In this document: one piece after another, positions 46,347 through 54,752 of the stretch
Position numbering within the stretch: the stretch's first letter is position 1
Layout of the letters: every line of letters begins with the position of its first letter
Source of the DNA: Aurantiacibacter sp. MUD61
GTDB taxonomy: Bacteria > Pseudomonadota > Alphaproteobacteria > Sphingomonadales > Sphingomonadaceae
Length of the DNA: 64,000 nt
Assembly: GCF_027912455.1 (NCBI RefSeq)
Contig: NZ_CP115446.1
Location: 2,193,501 to 2,257,500 of the forward strand
Reading direction: 5' to 3'
Position numbers and translations under genes: made by a program
The notes under the pieces: generated by a model
Databases searched by the model: none
Seen by the model: only the letters and a program-made list of their open reading frames with translations
What the model was told of the DNA's origin: nothing

Positions 46347-47048
46347 ATGGGGGGTGACATGGCGGCTTTTTTCGATTTCCTGACCGACGGCGCAAACCTT
46401 TTTGCGGTGATGGCGTTGCTCGTGCTCACGCTTGCAGTGTTGATGCGCTCGATGCGCGATCTGCGAATTTCCGTGCTGGTGGCGGGGCTACTTGCAATCG
46501 CCCATTTCGGATTTCGGCAAGCAGACACTCTCGCCCTGATCTGGGTCGTGATCCTTTCGTTGGCGAATGCTGTGCAGTTGGCTCTGCTCCTGAAACGGTC
46601 CCGACATGGGCTTTTGCGTGCGGAGGAACGCGCACTGATCGAAGACGTGCTGCAGGTGCAGGAACCCGCCCAGCAACGCCGGCTCCTCGATCTGGTAAAA
46701 TGGCGCGATGTCGCTGCGGGAAGCGAGCTGATCGCGCAAGGGCAGGCACGTCCTCCGCTAATCTATATCGCCATGGGAGAGGCCGCCGTCACCTTCGACG
46801 GTGCGCCGGTCGGGGTAGCGGAACCGGGCGACTTTCTGGGTGAGATGAGCCTTGTTTCGGGGGCCACTGCGTCCGCCGCAGTGACAGCAGACACGGCCAT
46901 GCGTATCGCGTTAATCGAACGTAACGGCATCTTACGCCTGTCCGCTGCGATCCCCGAATTGGCGGGCGCTTTCGACCGCGCGATGAACCTTGGCATGGCG
47001 GCAAAAATCGCCCGTATGAATGAAGCCGCAGTGCAGGATCGGGAATAA
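46347..47048 (+). CDS. Membrane protein with cyclic-nucleotide-binding-like domain (Popeye-like layout)
   Basis: A 233-residue protein with three membrane helices in the first 85 residues and a cytosolic cupin-type cyclic-nucleotide-binding fold at about 110-215 (LVKWRDVAAGSELIAQGQAR, then PGDFLGEMSLVSGATASAAV). In the phosphate-binding cassette the canonical Arg is replaced by Ala (GATASAAV where GxxRSATV is usual), so cAMP binding is uncertain. Three helices plus this domain is the Popeye-protein layout. The start may be ATG 46347 or 46359. Confidence 0.75.
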   Translation: MGGDMAAFFDFLTDGANLFAVMALLVLTLAVLMRSMRDLRISVLVAGLLAIAHFGFRQADTLALIWVVILSLANAVQLALLLKRSRHGLLRAEERALIEDVLQVQEPAQQRRLLDLVKWRDVAAGSELIAQGQARPPLIYIAMGEAAVTFDGAPVGVAEPGDFLGEMSLVSGATASAAVTADTAMRIALIERNGILRLSAAIPELAGAFDRAMNLGMAAKIARMNEAAVQDRE

Positions 47049-47072
47049 GCCCGGTCGCATGCAATTGGGTGG

Positions 47073-47101
47073 TTGACCGGGCGCGAAAGCCCACCTAAAT
47101 G
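47073..47101 (+). promoter_or_regulatory. Candidate sigma-70 promoter of tRNA-Met
   Basis: TTGACC at 47073-47078 and TAAATG at 47096-47101 are spaced by 17 bases. The tRNA starts at 47140, about 32 bases after the expected start site, a usual distance for a trimmed tRNA precursor. Confidence 0.55.
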
Positions 47102-47139
47102 CGCCGCCTGCACAGCGCTCGGCGCGTGCATCCCTTCGG

Positions 47140-47216
47140 GGCGGAGTAGCTCAGGTGGTTAGAGCAGTGGAATCATAATCCATGTGTCGGGGGTTCGAGT
47201 CCCTCCTCCGCTACCA
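47140..47216 (+). tRNA. tRNA-Met, elongator type (anticodon CAT)
   Basis: A full cloverleaf of 77 bases: acceptor stem GGCGGAG/CTCCGCT with a G-U first pair, D arm GCTC/GAGC, anticodon stem GTGGA/TCCAT with loop ATCATAA (anticodon CAT) and T arm GGGGG/CCCTC. CCA is encoded. It has no three G-C pairs next to the anticodon loop, so it is not the initiator; tRNA-Ile2 (lysidine) is less likely from the acceptor sequence. Confidence 0.9.
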
Positions 47217-47233
47217 GGTTTCAGCAATAGCGA

Positions 47234-47833
47234 TCACATGCGGCTTTCCATGAGGAAAACCTTCCCCGCGAGCGTCTCGTCGCTCACGGCGCGGGCGAGG
47301 ATAGCTGCCACATCGCCGCGTGCCGCCTTGCCGCGCGGGTCCACGTCGTCGCCCAGATTCATATCGCGCGATCCGTCGTCATCGGTGAGGGAAACCGGAC
47401 GCACGATGGTGTAGGACAAGCCCGAAGCCATCAGGTGCTCGTCCGCTTCATGCTTGGCTTGCAGATAATGCGCGAGATCGGATTCGGGGTCAGGGTCGCC
47501 CGCACCGACAGAGCTGAGCATCACGAAATGCTTCACCCCGCTGTTTGCAGCGATATCGATCAGCTTCTTCGCCCCGTCGCGGTCGACCTTGTCCGTCATT
47601 TCTTCGCTGGTATCGCCGCCCGAGCCGGCAGCGAAGACGACGACTTCTGCGCCGTCGCACACATCATCGGAAAGCTCAGTCAGATCGGCTTCTCGCGTCG
47701 CAACGCCTTCGGGTAATTGCGACGTGTCGGACGACGGGCGGTGCATCGCGATGGGATTGTGACCAGCCTCGGCGAGCTGCTGGGTAAGGCGAAGGCCGGT
47801 GGCTCCGGTGGAGCCGGCAATAAGAACGTTCAT
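47234..47833 (-). CDS. NAD(P)-binding atypical SDR protein (NmrA/SDR_a5-like)
   Basis: A 199-residue Rossmann protein starting MNVLIAGSTGATGLRLTQQL. The cofactor loop GSTGATG is intact, and the atypical-SDR stretch KHFVMLSSVGAGDP follows near residue 110. It lacks the classical YxxxK catalytic pair, so it may be a redox sensor or a low-activity reductase. ATG 47833 is preceded by a weak GGA. It lies downstream of the DEAD-box helicase gene and ends near tRNA-Met. Confidence 0.8.
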   Translation of the reverse strand: MNVLIAGSTGATGLRLTQQLAEAGHNPIAMHRPSSDTSQLPEGVATREADLTELSDDVCDGAEVVVFAAGSGGDTSEEMTDKVDRDGAKKLIDIAANSGVKHFVMLSSVGAGDPDPESDLAHYLQAKHEADEHLMASGLSYTIVRPVSLTDDDGSRDMNLGDDVDPRGKAARGDVAAILARAVSDETLAGKVFLMESRM

Positions 47834-47920
47834 AGGGATATCCTGCGATTGAAATTGATGAGATGCTTTTTCACAAAGCCTTTCCCTATCAACGCAGGAC
47901 TCCACCGATCGTTGCAGCTT

Positions 47921-49729
47921 TTAGTCCCTCTGCTTTTTCGCGGAGGGTTTCAGCCCCTTGGGCCCTTTGTTCGGCTTACCCTGCTTGTCACGCTTTCCCG
48001 GCTTGAAGGCCCCTTTGCCTTTATCCGACTTTTTGAAATTGCGCTTCGCCTTGACGCGCGGTCCGTCGCCATGCGGCCTTCCGTGTCCCCGCTTGCGATT
48101 GCCGCGAGCAACCTCGCGAGGCCCGCTTTCAGAGCGTTCGATCAGCACCGGATCCTCGTCATCGTCACTTTGCGCAGAGCGCGCGGCGGCATCGGCGAAT
48201 TTGTCGGCAATCTGGCGCGGGATCTGGAAAAAGGTTTCGTCCGGCCCGATGCGGATCGCGCCGATTTCATTGCGAGTGATGTGTCCGCGGCGGCAGAGCA
48301 GCGGCAGGATCCAGCGCGGATCGGCGTTCTGGCGACGGCCCAGCCCCATGCGGAACCACACCGTGTCTTCAAAGCCGGGGCGATGGCGATCCTTCTGGGC
48401 TTCACGACGCGCTTCCGGTGTATTGGCGATCAAATCTTCGGGTTCGGGCATGCTCGCGCGGTGCGCCTGCACCAGCATGGCAGCGATCTCTACCGGGGTG
48501 CGTTCCGCAAGCAGCCGCTCGGCGAGTTCACGATCGCCGTCGTCCACCTCAACCGGCGCAAGAAGCTTCTCGAGGAGACGCTCGCGGTCTTTCGCCTTGA
48601 TGGCATCGCGATCGGGCGCGTCGGTCCATTCAGCCGTGATCTTGGCGTGACGCAGCATGGATTCAACGCGCTTGCGACGGGAAAACGGCACGATCATCAC
48701 CGCCGTGCCCTTATTGCCCGCGCGGCCTGTACGGCCCGAGCGGTGCTGCAATGTCTCGGCATCGCGCGGAATTTCTACGTGAACCACGAGGCTCAGCGTC
48801 GGCAGATCGATGCCGCGCGCCGCCACATCGGTAGCGACACATACGCGGGCACGGCGATCGCGCAGTGCCTGGAGCGCCTGATTGCGTTCCTGCTGCGAAT
48901 GCTCACCGGACAGGGCGACGACCGCAAAGCCGCGCTCCTGCAGAGTGGCGTGCAGATGGCGCACCTTTTCACGCGTGGCGCAGAACAGGATTGCCGTTTC
49001 TGCCTCATGGAAGCGCAGCAGGTTGACCACCGCATTCTCAATTTCGGGTGGCGAGACGGTGACGGCCTGATAGGCGATATCGCCATGTCCGCGCCCTTCG
49101 CTGATCGTGGCAATGCGTAGCGCATTATCCTGATATCGGCGCGCCAGCGCCTCGATCGGGCGCGGCATCGTGGCGGAGAACAGAAGCGTGCGGCGGGTAT
49201 CGGGTGTCGCGTCGAGGATTTCTTCCAGCTCTTCGCGAAAGCCCATGTCGAGCATTTCATCCGCCTCATCGAGAACGACGGCCTTCAGCTCCGACAAATC
49301 GAGCGCACCGCGCTCTAGATGGTCGCGGAGACGACCGGGTGTTCCCACCACGATGGTCGCGCCAGAGCGAAGGTTCTTGCGTTCCTGCTGCGGGTTCATG
49401 CCGCCGACACAGGTCGCGATGCGGGCACCCGCCTTGGCATAGAGCCACGCGAGCTCGCGGCTGACCTGCAAGGCCAGTTCGCGCGTCGGTGCGATGATCA
49501 GAGCGGCGGGGCGAATGGCAAAGGGGATTGTGTCGTCACTGCCGAGCAAGTCTTCGGCCATGGCAATGCCGAATGCGATGGTTTTGCCCGAACCGGTCTG
49601 TGCGGAAACGATCAGATCGCGGCCCGCGGCATCGGGCTGCATGACTTCCGCCTGGACGGGTGTTGCATTTTCGTAGCCGCGCTCGGCAAGGGCAGCCTCG
49701 AGGCTGGCGGGAAGGGAAGGGAATTTCAT
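47921..49729 (-). CDS. DEAD-box ATP-dependent RNA helicase with RNA-binding and basic tail
   Basis: A 602-residue helicase. The core has AQTGSGKT (motif I) near residue 43, PTRELA (Ia), GTPGRLRDHL, the DEAD box in VVLDEADEMLD near 155, SATM (III) and HRSGRTGRAGNKGTAV (VI) near 330. A DbpA-type RNA-binding domain lies at about 450-530 and a Lys/Arg/Gly-rich tail at 545-602. It most resembles DeaD/CsdA or DbpA helicases acting in ribosome assembly or cold adaptation; the exact role is open. Confidence 0.9.
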   Translation of the reverse strand: MKFPSLPASLEAALAERGYENATPVQAEVMQPDAAGRDLIVSAQTGSGKTIAFGIAMAEDLLGSDDTIPFAIRPAALIIAPTRELALQVSRELAWLYAKAGARIATCVGGMNPQQERKNLRSGATIVVGTPGRLRDHLERGALDLSELKAVVLDEADEMLDMGFREELEEILDATPDTRRTLLFSATMPRPIEALARRYQDNALRIATISEGRGHGDIAYQAVTVSPPEIENAVVNLLRFHEAETAILFCATREKVRHLHATLQERGFAVVALSGEHSQQERNQALQALRDRRARVCVATDVAARGIDLPTLSLVVHVEIPRDAETLQHRSGRTGRAGNKGTAVMIVPFSRRKRVESMLRHAKITAEWTDAPDRDAIKAKDRERLLEKLLAPVEVDDGDRELAERLLAERTPVEIAAMLVQAHRASMPEPEDLIANTPEARREAQKDRHRPGFEDTVWFRMGLGRRQNADPRWILPLLCRRGHITRNEIGAIRIGPDETFFQIPRQIADKFADAAARSAQSDDDEDPVLIERSESGPREVARGNRKRGHGRPHGDGPRVKAKRNFKKSDKGKGAFKPGKRDKQGKPNKGPKGLKPSAKKQRD

Positions 49730-49949
49730 CTATGGAACCTAAACTGAAATGACCGCGCCAGTTCAGCGTGACCGGCGCGGGCCCGCCGAGAAACGGCGTG
49801 CGGAAGCAATCGCAATTGCGTGATTGCGGCCCCCATAGGCGTAGCGGAGGCGTTTGGCTCGCAAATTCTTTGCCAAGGCCGATACGGTGAGGGCGCTGAA
49901 CACGCTGCCGTCAAGTCGATTGCAGCGAAACTCCGCCTGATCGTTGCGG

Positions 49950-50876
49950 CTATTCCACCGTGAAGCGGGTGAAGAAACCGTTGGCCTCGGCCTCGGGAAT
50001 CTCGGCAGTTATCCCATATTCGCCCGTTTCGAGGTCGAGCCGGAAATAGCCGGTCGAACCTCCGGGCATATCGTGAATCCCGCCGACGAAATGCGCCGGA
50101 GCCGGTGTCTGTTGTCCGTCGACCGGGAAGAAATCTGCCCAGCGTGCGGCTGCTGCAACATCGGTTTCGTCATCGATGCGTAAGACATGCGCATCATGAC
50201 CGACGAAGTTGTTGTAAAGGGTCTGCTCGACAAAGCGCGTGCGGACACTGTTCACTCCGGGCCGGAACGCGCCTTCGGCAATCTGGATGCCGGCATTGGT
50301 CAGTTCCAGAGTTACATTGGCCTCAGGCTCTGCCATGCCGCCATCTTCCGGCAACACGGTGAAGGGGTGCACCATGCCGAATTCGCCGGGCGTCGGGTTG
50401 TAATTGTGCTGGACACCATTGGATTTGACGTAGCATTCGACGATGTAATTGCCGGGAGCGAGGAACATGGTGGCTTCGCCCACCACGCCGTTCGAAATCA
50501 TTCCCGGGCCGCCCATCCAGACAAGGTCGCCCACCCATGCGGGCATTCCGGCGAGCAAGAAGTCGGCCTCTTCATCATCGCCCGCAATTCGCGCAGTCAG
50601 ACTCGCCTGTATGCGGCGCACCACCTCCTCATCGACCATTTCGGCGTCCACACCCTCAGGCAGTCGATAGACGAGGCCGAAGTGCGTCATTCCCCCGTCA
50701 TTGTCGATCCGCACTGTTGTCCAGCCCGAGTTGACCGTGTCGTCTCCCACGAATGTCATGCCATCGACGCCAAGCTCCAGCACGTTTTCTGCCGGAGCTT
50801 CATCCTGTGCCGTCTCAGCCTGCGAGCAGCCCAGAAGCGCCGCGCTGAGTGCTGCGGTGATCAGTATATTTTTCAT
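49950..50876 (-). CDS. Two-domain cupredoxin-like lipoprotein
   Basis: A 308-residue precursor with lipobox LLGC (Cys17). Two beta-sandwich repeats are apparent: VLELGVDGMTFVGDDTVNSG at about 32-51 opens the first, NVTLELTNAGIQIAEGAFRP the second. In the first, His65 (GGMTHFGLVY), Cys148 (GNYIVECYV), His157 and Met168 (EFGMVHP) are arranged as in a type-1 copper centre, though with longer spacing than in plastocyanin. The second repeat keeps a His (VGHDAHVLRI) but lacks the Cys. Copper binding is an inference. ATG 50876; the gene is followed by 220 bases with no recognisable gene. Confidence 0.6.
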   Translation of the reverse strand: MKNILITAALSAALLGCSQAETAQDEAPAENVLELGVDGMTFVGDDTVNSGWTTVRIDNDGGMTHFGLVYRLPEGVDAEMVDEEVVRRIQASLTARIAGDDEEADFLLAGMPAWVGDLVWMGGPGMISNGVVGEATMFLAPGNYIVECYVKSNGVQHNYNPTPGEFGMVHPFTVLPEDGGMAEPEANVTLELTNAGIQIAEGAFRPGVNSVRTRFVEQTLYNNFVGHDAHVLRIDDETDVAAAARWADFFPVDGQQTPAPAHFVGGIHDMPGGSTGYFRLDLETGEYGITAEIPEAEANGFFTRFTVE

Positions 50877-51005
50877 GGTATCCCCCCAAGAATGACCCGA
50901 AGACCGAAACGGTCGCCGCGATCCTAACCGCTGACCGGCAAATGGCCAAATCTGCGGCAGGACAGAACTGTCAAAGGTTTGTGGGGCCCATTTCAGGCGA
51001 GCGCC

Positions 51006-51323
51006 TCAATTGGCGCAATCGATACAGCGCGTGGCGATGGGGCGGGCGGCGAGGCGCTCCTTGCTGATGGGCTGGCCGCAATTGGCGCAGGTTCCGTAGG
51101 TGCCGTTTGTGATCCGCAACAAGGCCTGCCGAACTTGCTGTATTTCTGCGCGAAGCACGTCATCGACGCCCTCCAGCGCCTCGTCATCGGCAAGATCGAC
51201 GGCCTGTTCACTCCAGTCATCATCCAGCGGGTGGCGCAAATCGTCCTCGATCGCTTCGGCCCGCTGGAGCAGATTGGTGAGGCGCTGGGTCAATTGCCGC
51301 TTCATTTCGCTATACTGTGCCAT
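51006..51323 (-). CDS. DksA/TraR-family zinc-finger protein
   Basis: A 105-residue protein with an N-terminal helical hairpin and a C4 zinc finger at the end: GTYGTCANCGQPISKERL followed by TRCIDCAN. DksA-like proteins act in the RNA polymerase secondary channel with ppGpp. It is shorter than E. coli DksA (151 residues), so it may be a DksA2 or TraR-like variant. ATG 51323 has GAGGAG upstream. Its coiled-coil tip, which governs activity, has acidic residues (DDDWSEQAVDLADD). Confidence 0.9.
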   Translation of the reverse strand: MAQYSEMKRQLTQRLTNLLQRAEAIEDDLRHPLDDDWSEQAVDLADDEALEGVDDVLRAEIQQVRQALLRITNGTYGTCANCGQPISKERLAARPIATRCIDCAN

Positions 51324-51418
51324 GCTCGCTCTCCTCGCTTCGGTAGGTACAGATCTAGCGCAGGGCTGGGCTGCGGGATTTGATCCAGCGCAAATTCGCT
51401 ACCGCGGAGTGAGCGAGA

Positions 51419-52045
51419 TCAGGAAAGCAGGGCAGGACCGAGCATGGCGAGCCACAGATAACCGCCAACAATCGTGCCGATGACAAGCGCGAGCCAGGCG
51501 ATCCACTTTTTCCGCTGGGGCAGAGCGCGATGCACCTTCGCGGCCACAAATATCAGGAACAACAGCTCTGCGACGAGCAATGGCCAGACCGGCATGTCGA
51601 AGGCCGAGGCGACCGTGTATTCATCGAAACTTGGCGATGGGGCGGGCAGGCCCTTGATGGCACGATAGGCCAGCACACCGAGAAACCCGACGGAGAAGAT
51701 GAACCGCGCTGGCGCTGTGACCGCTAGCGCCGCGCCGAAGCCTGGGCTGCGCTTTATCAGCGCCAGCCCAATCAGCGTCAGAATAATGCTCACCACAGGC
51801 CCCATGCCCGTCTGGATGGCGCGCTGCAGAGGCGGATACTCGCTTGCAGGCGTATTGGATTCTACGCTGGCGGCGGTCATCCACACCTCTTCGCCGAATC
51901 CAAGACCTGCGAGGTAATGCCCCGCCTCATGCAGAAAAATCGTCGGTCCCGTCAGAACGAGAGCCCAGCCGAAAAGCTTTGCCATTTGCCGCCAAGCAGT
52001 TTGCCGTGAGCCTGATCCGCTATGCGATGCCCGCTGATCGTTCAT
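51419..52045 (-). CDS. M50-like membrane protein with HEAGH motif
   Basis: A 208-residue protein with about five membrane helices. The sequence GPTIFLHEAGHYLAGLGFGE near residue 33 has the zinc-protease HExxH motif in a hydrophobic segment, as in M50 peptidases. A second motif of M50 enzymes (LDG or similar) is not evident, so it may be a non-classical or inactive relative. No substrate is suggested by its neighbours. ATG 52045. Confidence 0.65.
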   Translation of the reverse strand: MNDQRASHSGSGSRQTAWRQMAKLFGWALVLTGPTIFLHEAGHYLAGLGFGEEVWMTAASVESNTPASEYPPLQRAIQTGMGPVVSIILTLIGLALIKRSPGFGAALAVTAPARFIFSVGFLGVLAYRAIKGLPAPSPSFDEYTVASAFDMPVWPLLVAELLFLIFVAAKVHRALPQRKKWIAWLALVIGTIVGGYLWLAMLGPALLS

Positions 52046-52179
52046 GTCCTGCCCCCGTTTCCCCGGAGAGCTCTACGTGACCGGTCTTGGAAATTCATTC
52101 AATACGGAAATCAGTCACCTGAAGCGGCGACGGCGCGCGTCGTGTTTGACCTTCAGGGCGCAGCGGCTAAACACGCGGC

Positions 52180-52920
52180 ATGACGGCGCAATCGCTACAG
52201 GCTCCGCCCCCGCTGTCCGCGCTCGCGGAAGACAGCCCAGTTTCCCTTTTCCTCGATTTTGACGGCACGCTCGTGGACATCGCTCCAACGCCCGACAGCA
52301 TCCATGTGCCGGACGATCTGGCGCGGCGCCTCGTCGCTTTGCGGGAGCGGCTTGCGGGTCGACTGGCTGTGGTCAGCGGGCGGGCGCTCGCCGATCTTCA
52401 AAAGCACACGGGAGAGCTCTCCGTTGCGCGGGCAGGGTCTCACGGCAGCGATTGCCAGGATGCAGACGGCGCGGCGATTGGCGCGGAGCCGAAGGATCTG
52501 GCGAAAGACACGCGCGATAGCATCGCTGAATTTGCCAATAGGCATGGCTTCTCCCTCGAGGTGAAGACCCATGGTGCGGCGCTACATTATCGCTCTGACC
52601 CGGCGCTCGAACACCAAGGGCTGCAATTTGCGCAGGCTCTCGCGGAAGAACGCGGCATTATCGTGAAGCAGGGTAAATGCGTGATCGAATTCGTGGCCGA
52701 CGAGGCCAATAAGGCGAGCGCGGTGCGTGCTTTCATGGAGATTGCCCCCTTCGCTGGCTCTACGCCCGTCTTCATCGGCGATGACGTTACAGACGAAGAT
52801 GGCATGCGCGCGGCGAACGAATTTGGCGGGTTCGGCATCGCGGTGGGAGAGCGAGCCAGTGATAATGCGCAATACGCCCTTGCCAGTCCTGCTGCAGTGC
52901 ACCATTGGTTGCAATTGTGA
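52180..52920 (+). CDS. otsB: Trehalose-6-phosphate phosphatase
   Basis: OtsB dephosphorylates trehalose 6-phosphate to trehalose, an osmo- and stress protectant. The 246-residue HAD enzyme has FLDFDGTLVDIAP near residue 25, AVVSGRALADL, the conserved lysine region GKCVIEF and FIGDDVTDEDGM near 200. It opens the otsB-GH15-otsA set; its last 4 bases overlap the GH15 start. Confidence 0.95.
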   Translation: MTAQSLQAPPPLSALAEDSPVSLFLDFDGTLVDIAPTPDSIHVPDDLARRLVALRERLAGRLAVVSGRALADLQKHTGELSVARAGSHGSDCQDADGAAIGAEPKDLAKDTRDSIAEFANRHGFSLEVKTHGAALHYRSDPALEHQGLQFAQALAEERGIIVKQGKCVIEFVADEANKASAVRAFMEIAPFAGSTPVFIGDDVTDEDGMRAANEFGGFGIAVGERASDNAQYALASPAAVHHWLQL

Positions 52921-54731
52921 GTGATACATTAGTGAGCGAGCATCAAAGCAGTCTTGAGCTGTGGCCCATTGGCAATTGTCAGGTCTCCGGCCTGATCGAC
53001 ACGCGCGGCGCGCTGGTCTGGGGCTGTGTCCCCCGTGTTGATGGCGATCCGACATTCTGCGCGCTTTTGAACGGCGACCAGCAGGATGCTGGCACCTGGC
53101 GCTTCGAGATGGAAGGCCAGGTCAGCGCGCGGCAGGAGTATATCCGCAACACGCCGATCCTGCTGACCACGCTTGAGGCGGAAGACGGCAGCGCTGTCGA
53201 AATTCTCGATTTCTGCCCTCGCTACGAAGGCAAGGGGCGCATGTATCGCCCGGTCGCCTTCTCCCGCATCGTGCGCCCGGTATCGGGTAATCCGCGGATC
53301 CGCGTGATTTTGCGGCCGATGAAGAACCACGGGGCGGCGCTCGCGGAAACGACCAATGGCACCAATCACATTCGCTATCTGCTCGGCGATCAGGCGCTAC
53401 GCCTCAGCACCGATGCGCCTGTCGGCTACATCCTCGAAAACCGAACTTTCCGGATCGAGGATGACACGCATTTCTTCCTCGGCCCGGATGAGCCTTTCAC
53501 GGGCAATCTGCGCGAAGAAATCCGGCGGATGGAGCAGAGCACGCGCAAATACTGGCAGCACTGGTCGCGCGGGCTGGCGACGCCTTACGAATGGCAGGAT
53601 GAAGTCATCCGCTGCGCTATCTCGCTCAAGCTGTGCCAGCATGAAGAGACCGGCGCGATTGTGGCGGCGCTGACGACTTCGATCCCCGAAGCGCCCGGCA
53701 GCGAGCGCAATTGGGATTATCGCTACTGCTGGATTCGCGACAGCTATTACACCGTGCAGGCCCTGAACAGGCTTGGCGCGCTCGATGTGCTGGAGAAATA
53801 CCTCGGTTACCTGCGCAATATCGTCGATGCCTCCAAGGGCGGGCAGATCCAGCCGCTGTATTCGGTGATGGGCGAGGGCGAGCTCAATGAAACGACCGCA
53901 GCCTGGCTCGCCGGCTATCGCGGCATGGGGCCGGTCCGCATCGGGAATGCCGCCTACAAGCAGATCCAGCACGATGCCTATGGCCAGATCGTGCTCCCTA
54001 CCGCACAGGGTTTCTTCGACCGGCGCCTGCTGCGCATGGCCGATGAGCGTGATTTCGAAAGCCTGGAGGAAGTTGGCGAGGCGGCGTGGAGAATGCACGA
54101 CCAGCCCGATGCCGGATTGTGGGAATTCCGCACGCGGCAGGAAGTCCACACCTATTCCGCCGTCATGAGCTGGGCGGCGTGTGATCGGCTGTCGAAAGTC
54201 GCCGAGCAGATCGGCAAGCCGGAACGCGCCGAATTCTGGCGCGAGCGGGCAAAGGCCATAACGCAGAAGATCGAAGAGAAGGCGTGGAAGGAAAACGGGG
54301 AAGGTGGCCATTACGGCGCCAGCTTCGAAAGCGATTACCTCGATGCGAGCCTGCTCCAGCTGCTCGAATTGCGCTATGTCGAGCCCGACGATCCGCGCTT
54401 TGTCGCTACGTTCGAGCAAATCGAGCGCGAGCTCCGGCGCGGAGAACACATGCTTCGCTATGCCGCGGAGGATGATTTCGGCGCGCCCGAAACCGCGTTC
54501 AACATCTGCACCTTCTGGCTGATCGAGGCGCTGGCGCTGATGGACCGCAAAGATGAAGCGCGCGAGCTCTTCACCACGATGCTCGCCCACCGCACGAAGT
54601 CAGGCCTGCTGAGCGAGGACATGGATTTCGAAACCGGCGAATTGTGGGGCAATTTCCCGCAAACCTACTCGCTTGTCGGAACGATCAATTGCGCCGGACT
54701 GTTATCAAAGAGTTGGAACACGATCCGCTGA
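52917..54731 (+). CDS. Glycoside hydrolase family 15 (glucoamylase/trehalase-like)
   Basis: A 604-residue enzyme of two parts: an N-terminal beta-sandwich (about 1-215) and an alpha/alpha toroid (about 220-604). Typical GH15 landmarks are NWDYRYCWIRDSYYTVQAL near 265, the catalytic acid region PDAGLWEFRTRQEVHTYS near 400 and GELWGNFPQTYSLVG near 580. GH15 genes beside otsA/otsB are common and may act as trehalase or hydrolyse other alpha-glucosides. GTG 52917 was chosen for its GTGA overlap with otsB; a TTG at 52905 is possible. Confidence 0.9.
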   Translation: MSDTLVSEHQSSLELWPIGNCQVSGLIDTRGALVWGCVPRVDGDPTFCALLNGDQQDAGTWRFEMEGQVSARQEYIRNTPILLTTLEAEDGSAVEILDFCPRYEGKGRMYRPVAFSRIVRPVSGNPRIRVILRPMKNHGAALAETTNGTNHIRYLLGDQALRLSTDAPVGYILENRTFRIEDDTHFFLGPDEPFTGNLREEIRRMEQSTRKYWQHWSRGLATPYEWQDEVIRCAISLKLCQHEETGAIVAALTTSIPEAPGSERNWDYRYCWIRDSYYTVQALNRLGALDVLEKYLGYLRNIVDASKGGQIQPLYSVMGEGELNETTAAWLAGYRGMGPVRIGNAAYKQIQHDAYGQIVLPTAQGFFDRRLLRMADERDFESLEEVGEAAWRMHDQPDAGLWEFRTRQEVHTYSAVMSWAACDRLSKVAEQIGKPERAEFWRERAKAITQKIEEKAWKENGEGGHYGASFESDYLDASLLQLLELRYVEPDDPRFVATFEQIERELRRGEHMLRYAAEDDFGAPETAFNICTFWLIEALALMDRKDEARELFTTMLAHRTKSGLLSEDMDFETGELWGNFPQTYSLVGTINCAGLLSKSWNTIR

Positions 54732-54752
54732 ACAGGCGGGCTAGGGGAAATT

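Noticed and set aside
47891..47915. Minus-strand GCAAC-N16-CGTT upstream of the atypical SDR gene 47234-47833
   Set aside because: One mismatch in the -35 (GCAAC for GGAAC); not enough to call an EcfG promoter.
49726..49914. A 62-codon minus-strand frame in the gap between the helicase and the cupredoxin-like gene
   Set aside because: No ribosome binding site, no conserved features, and it overlaps the helicase start; treated as noise.
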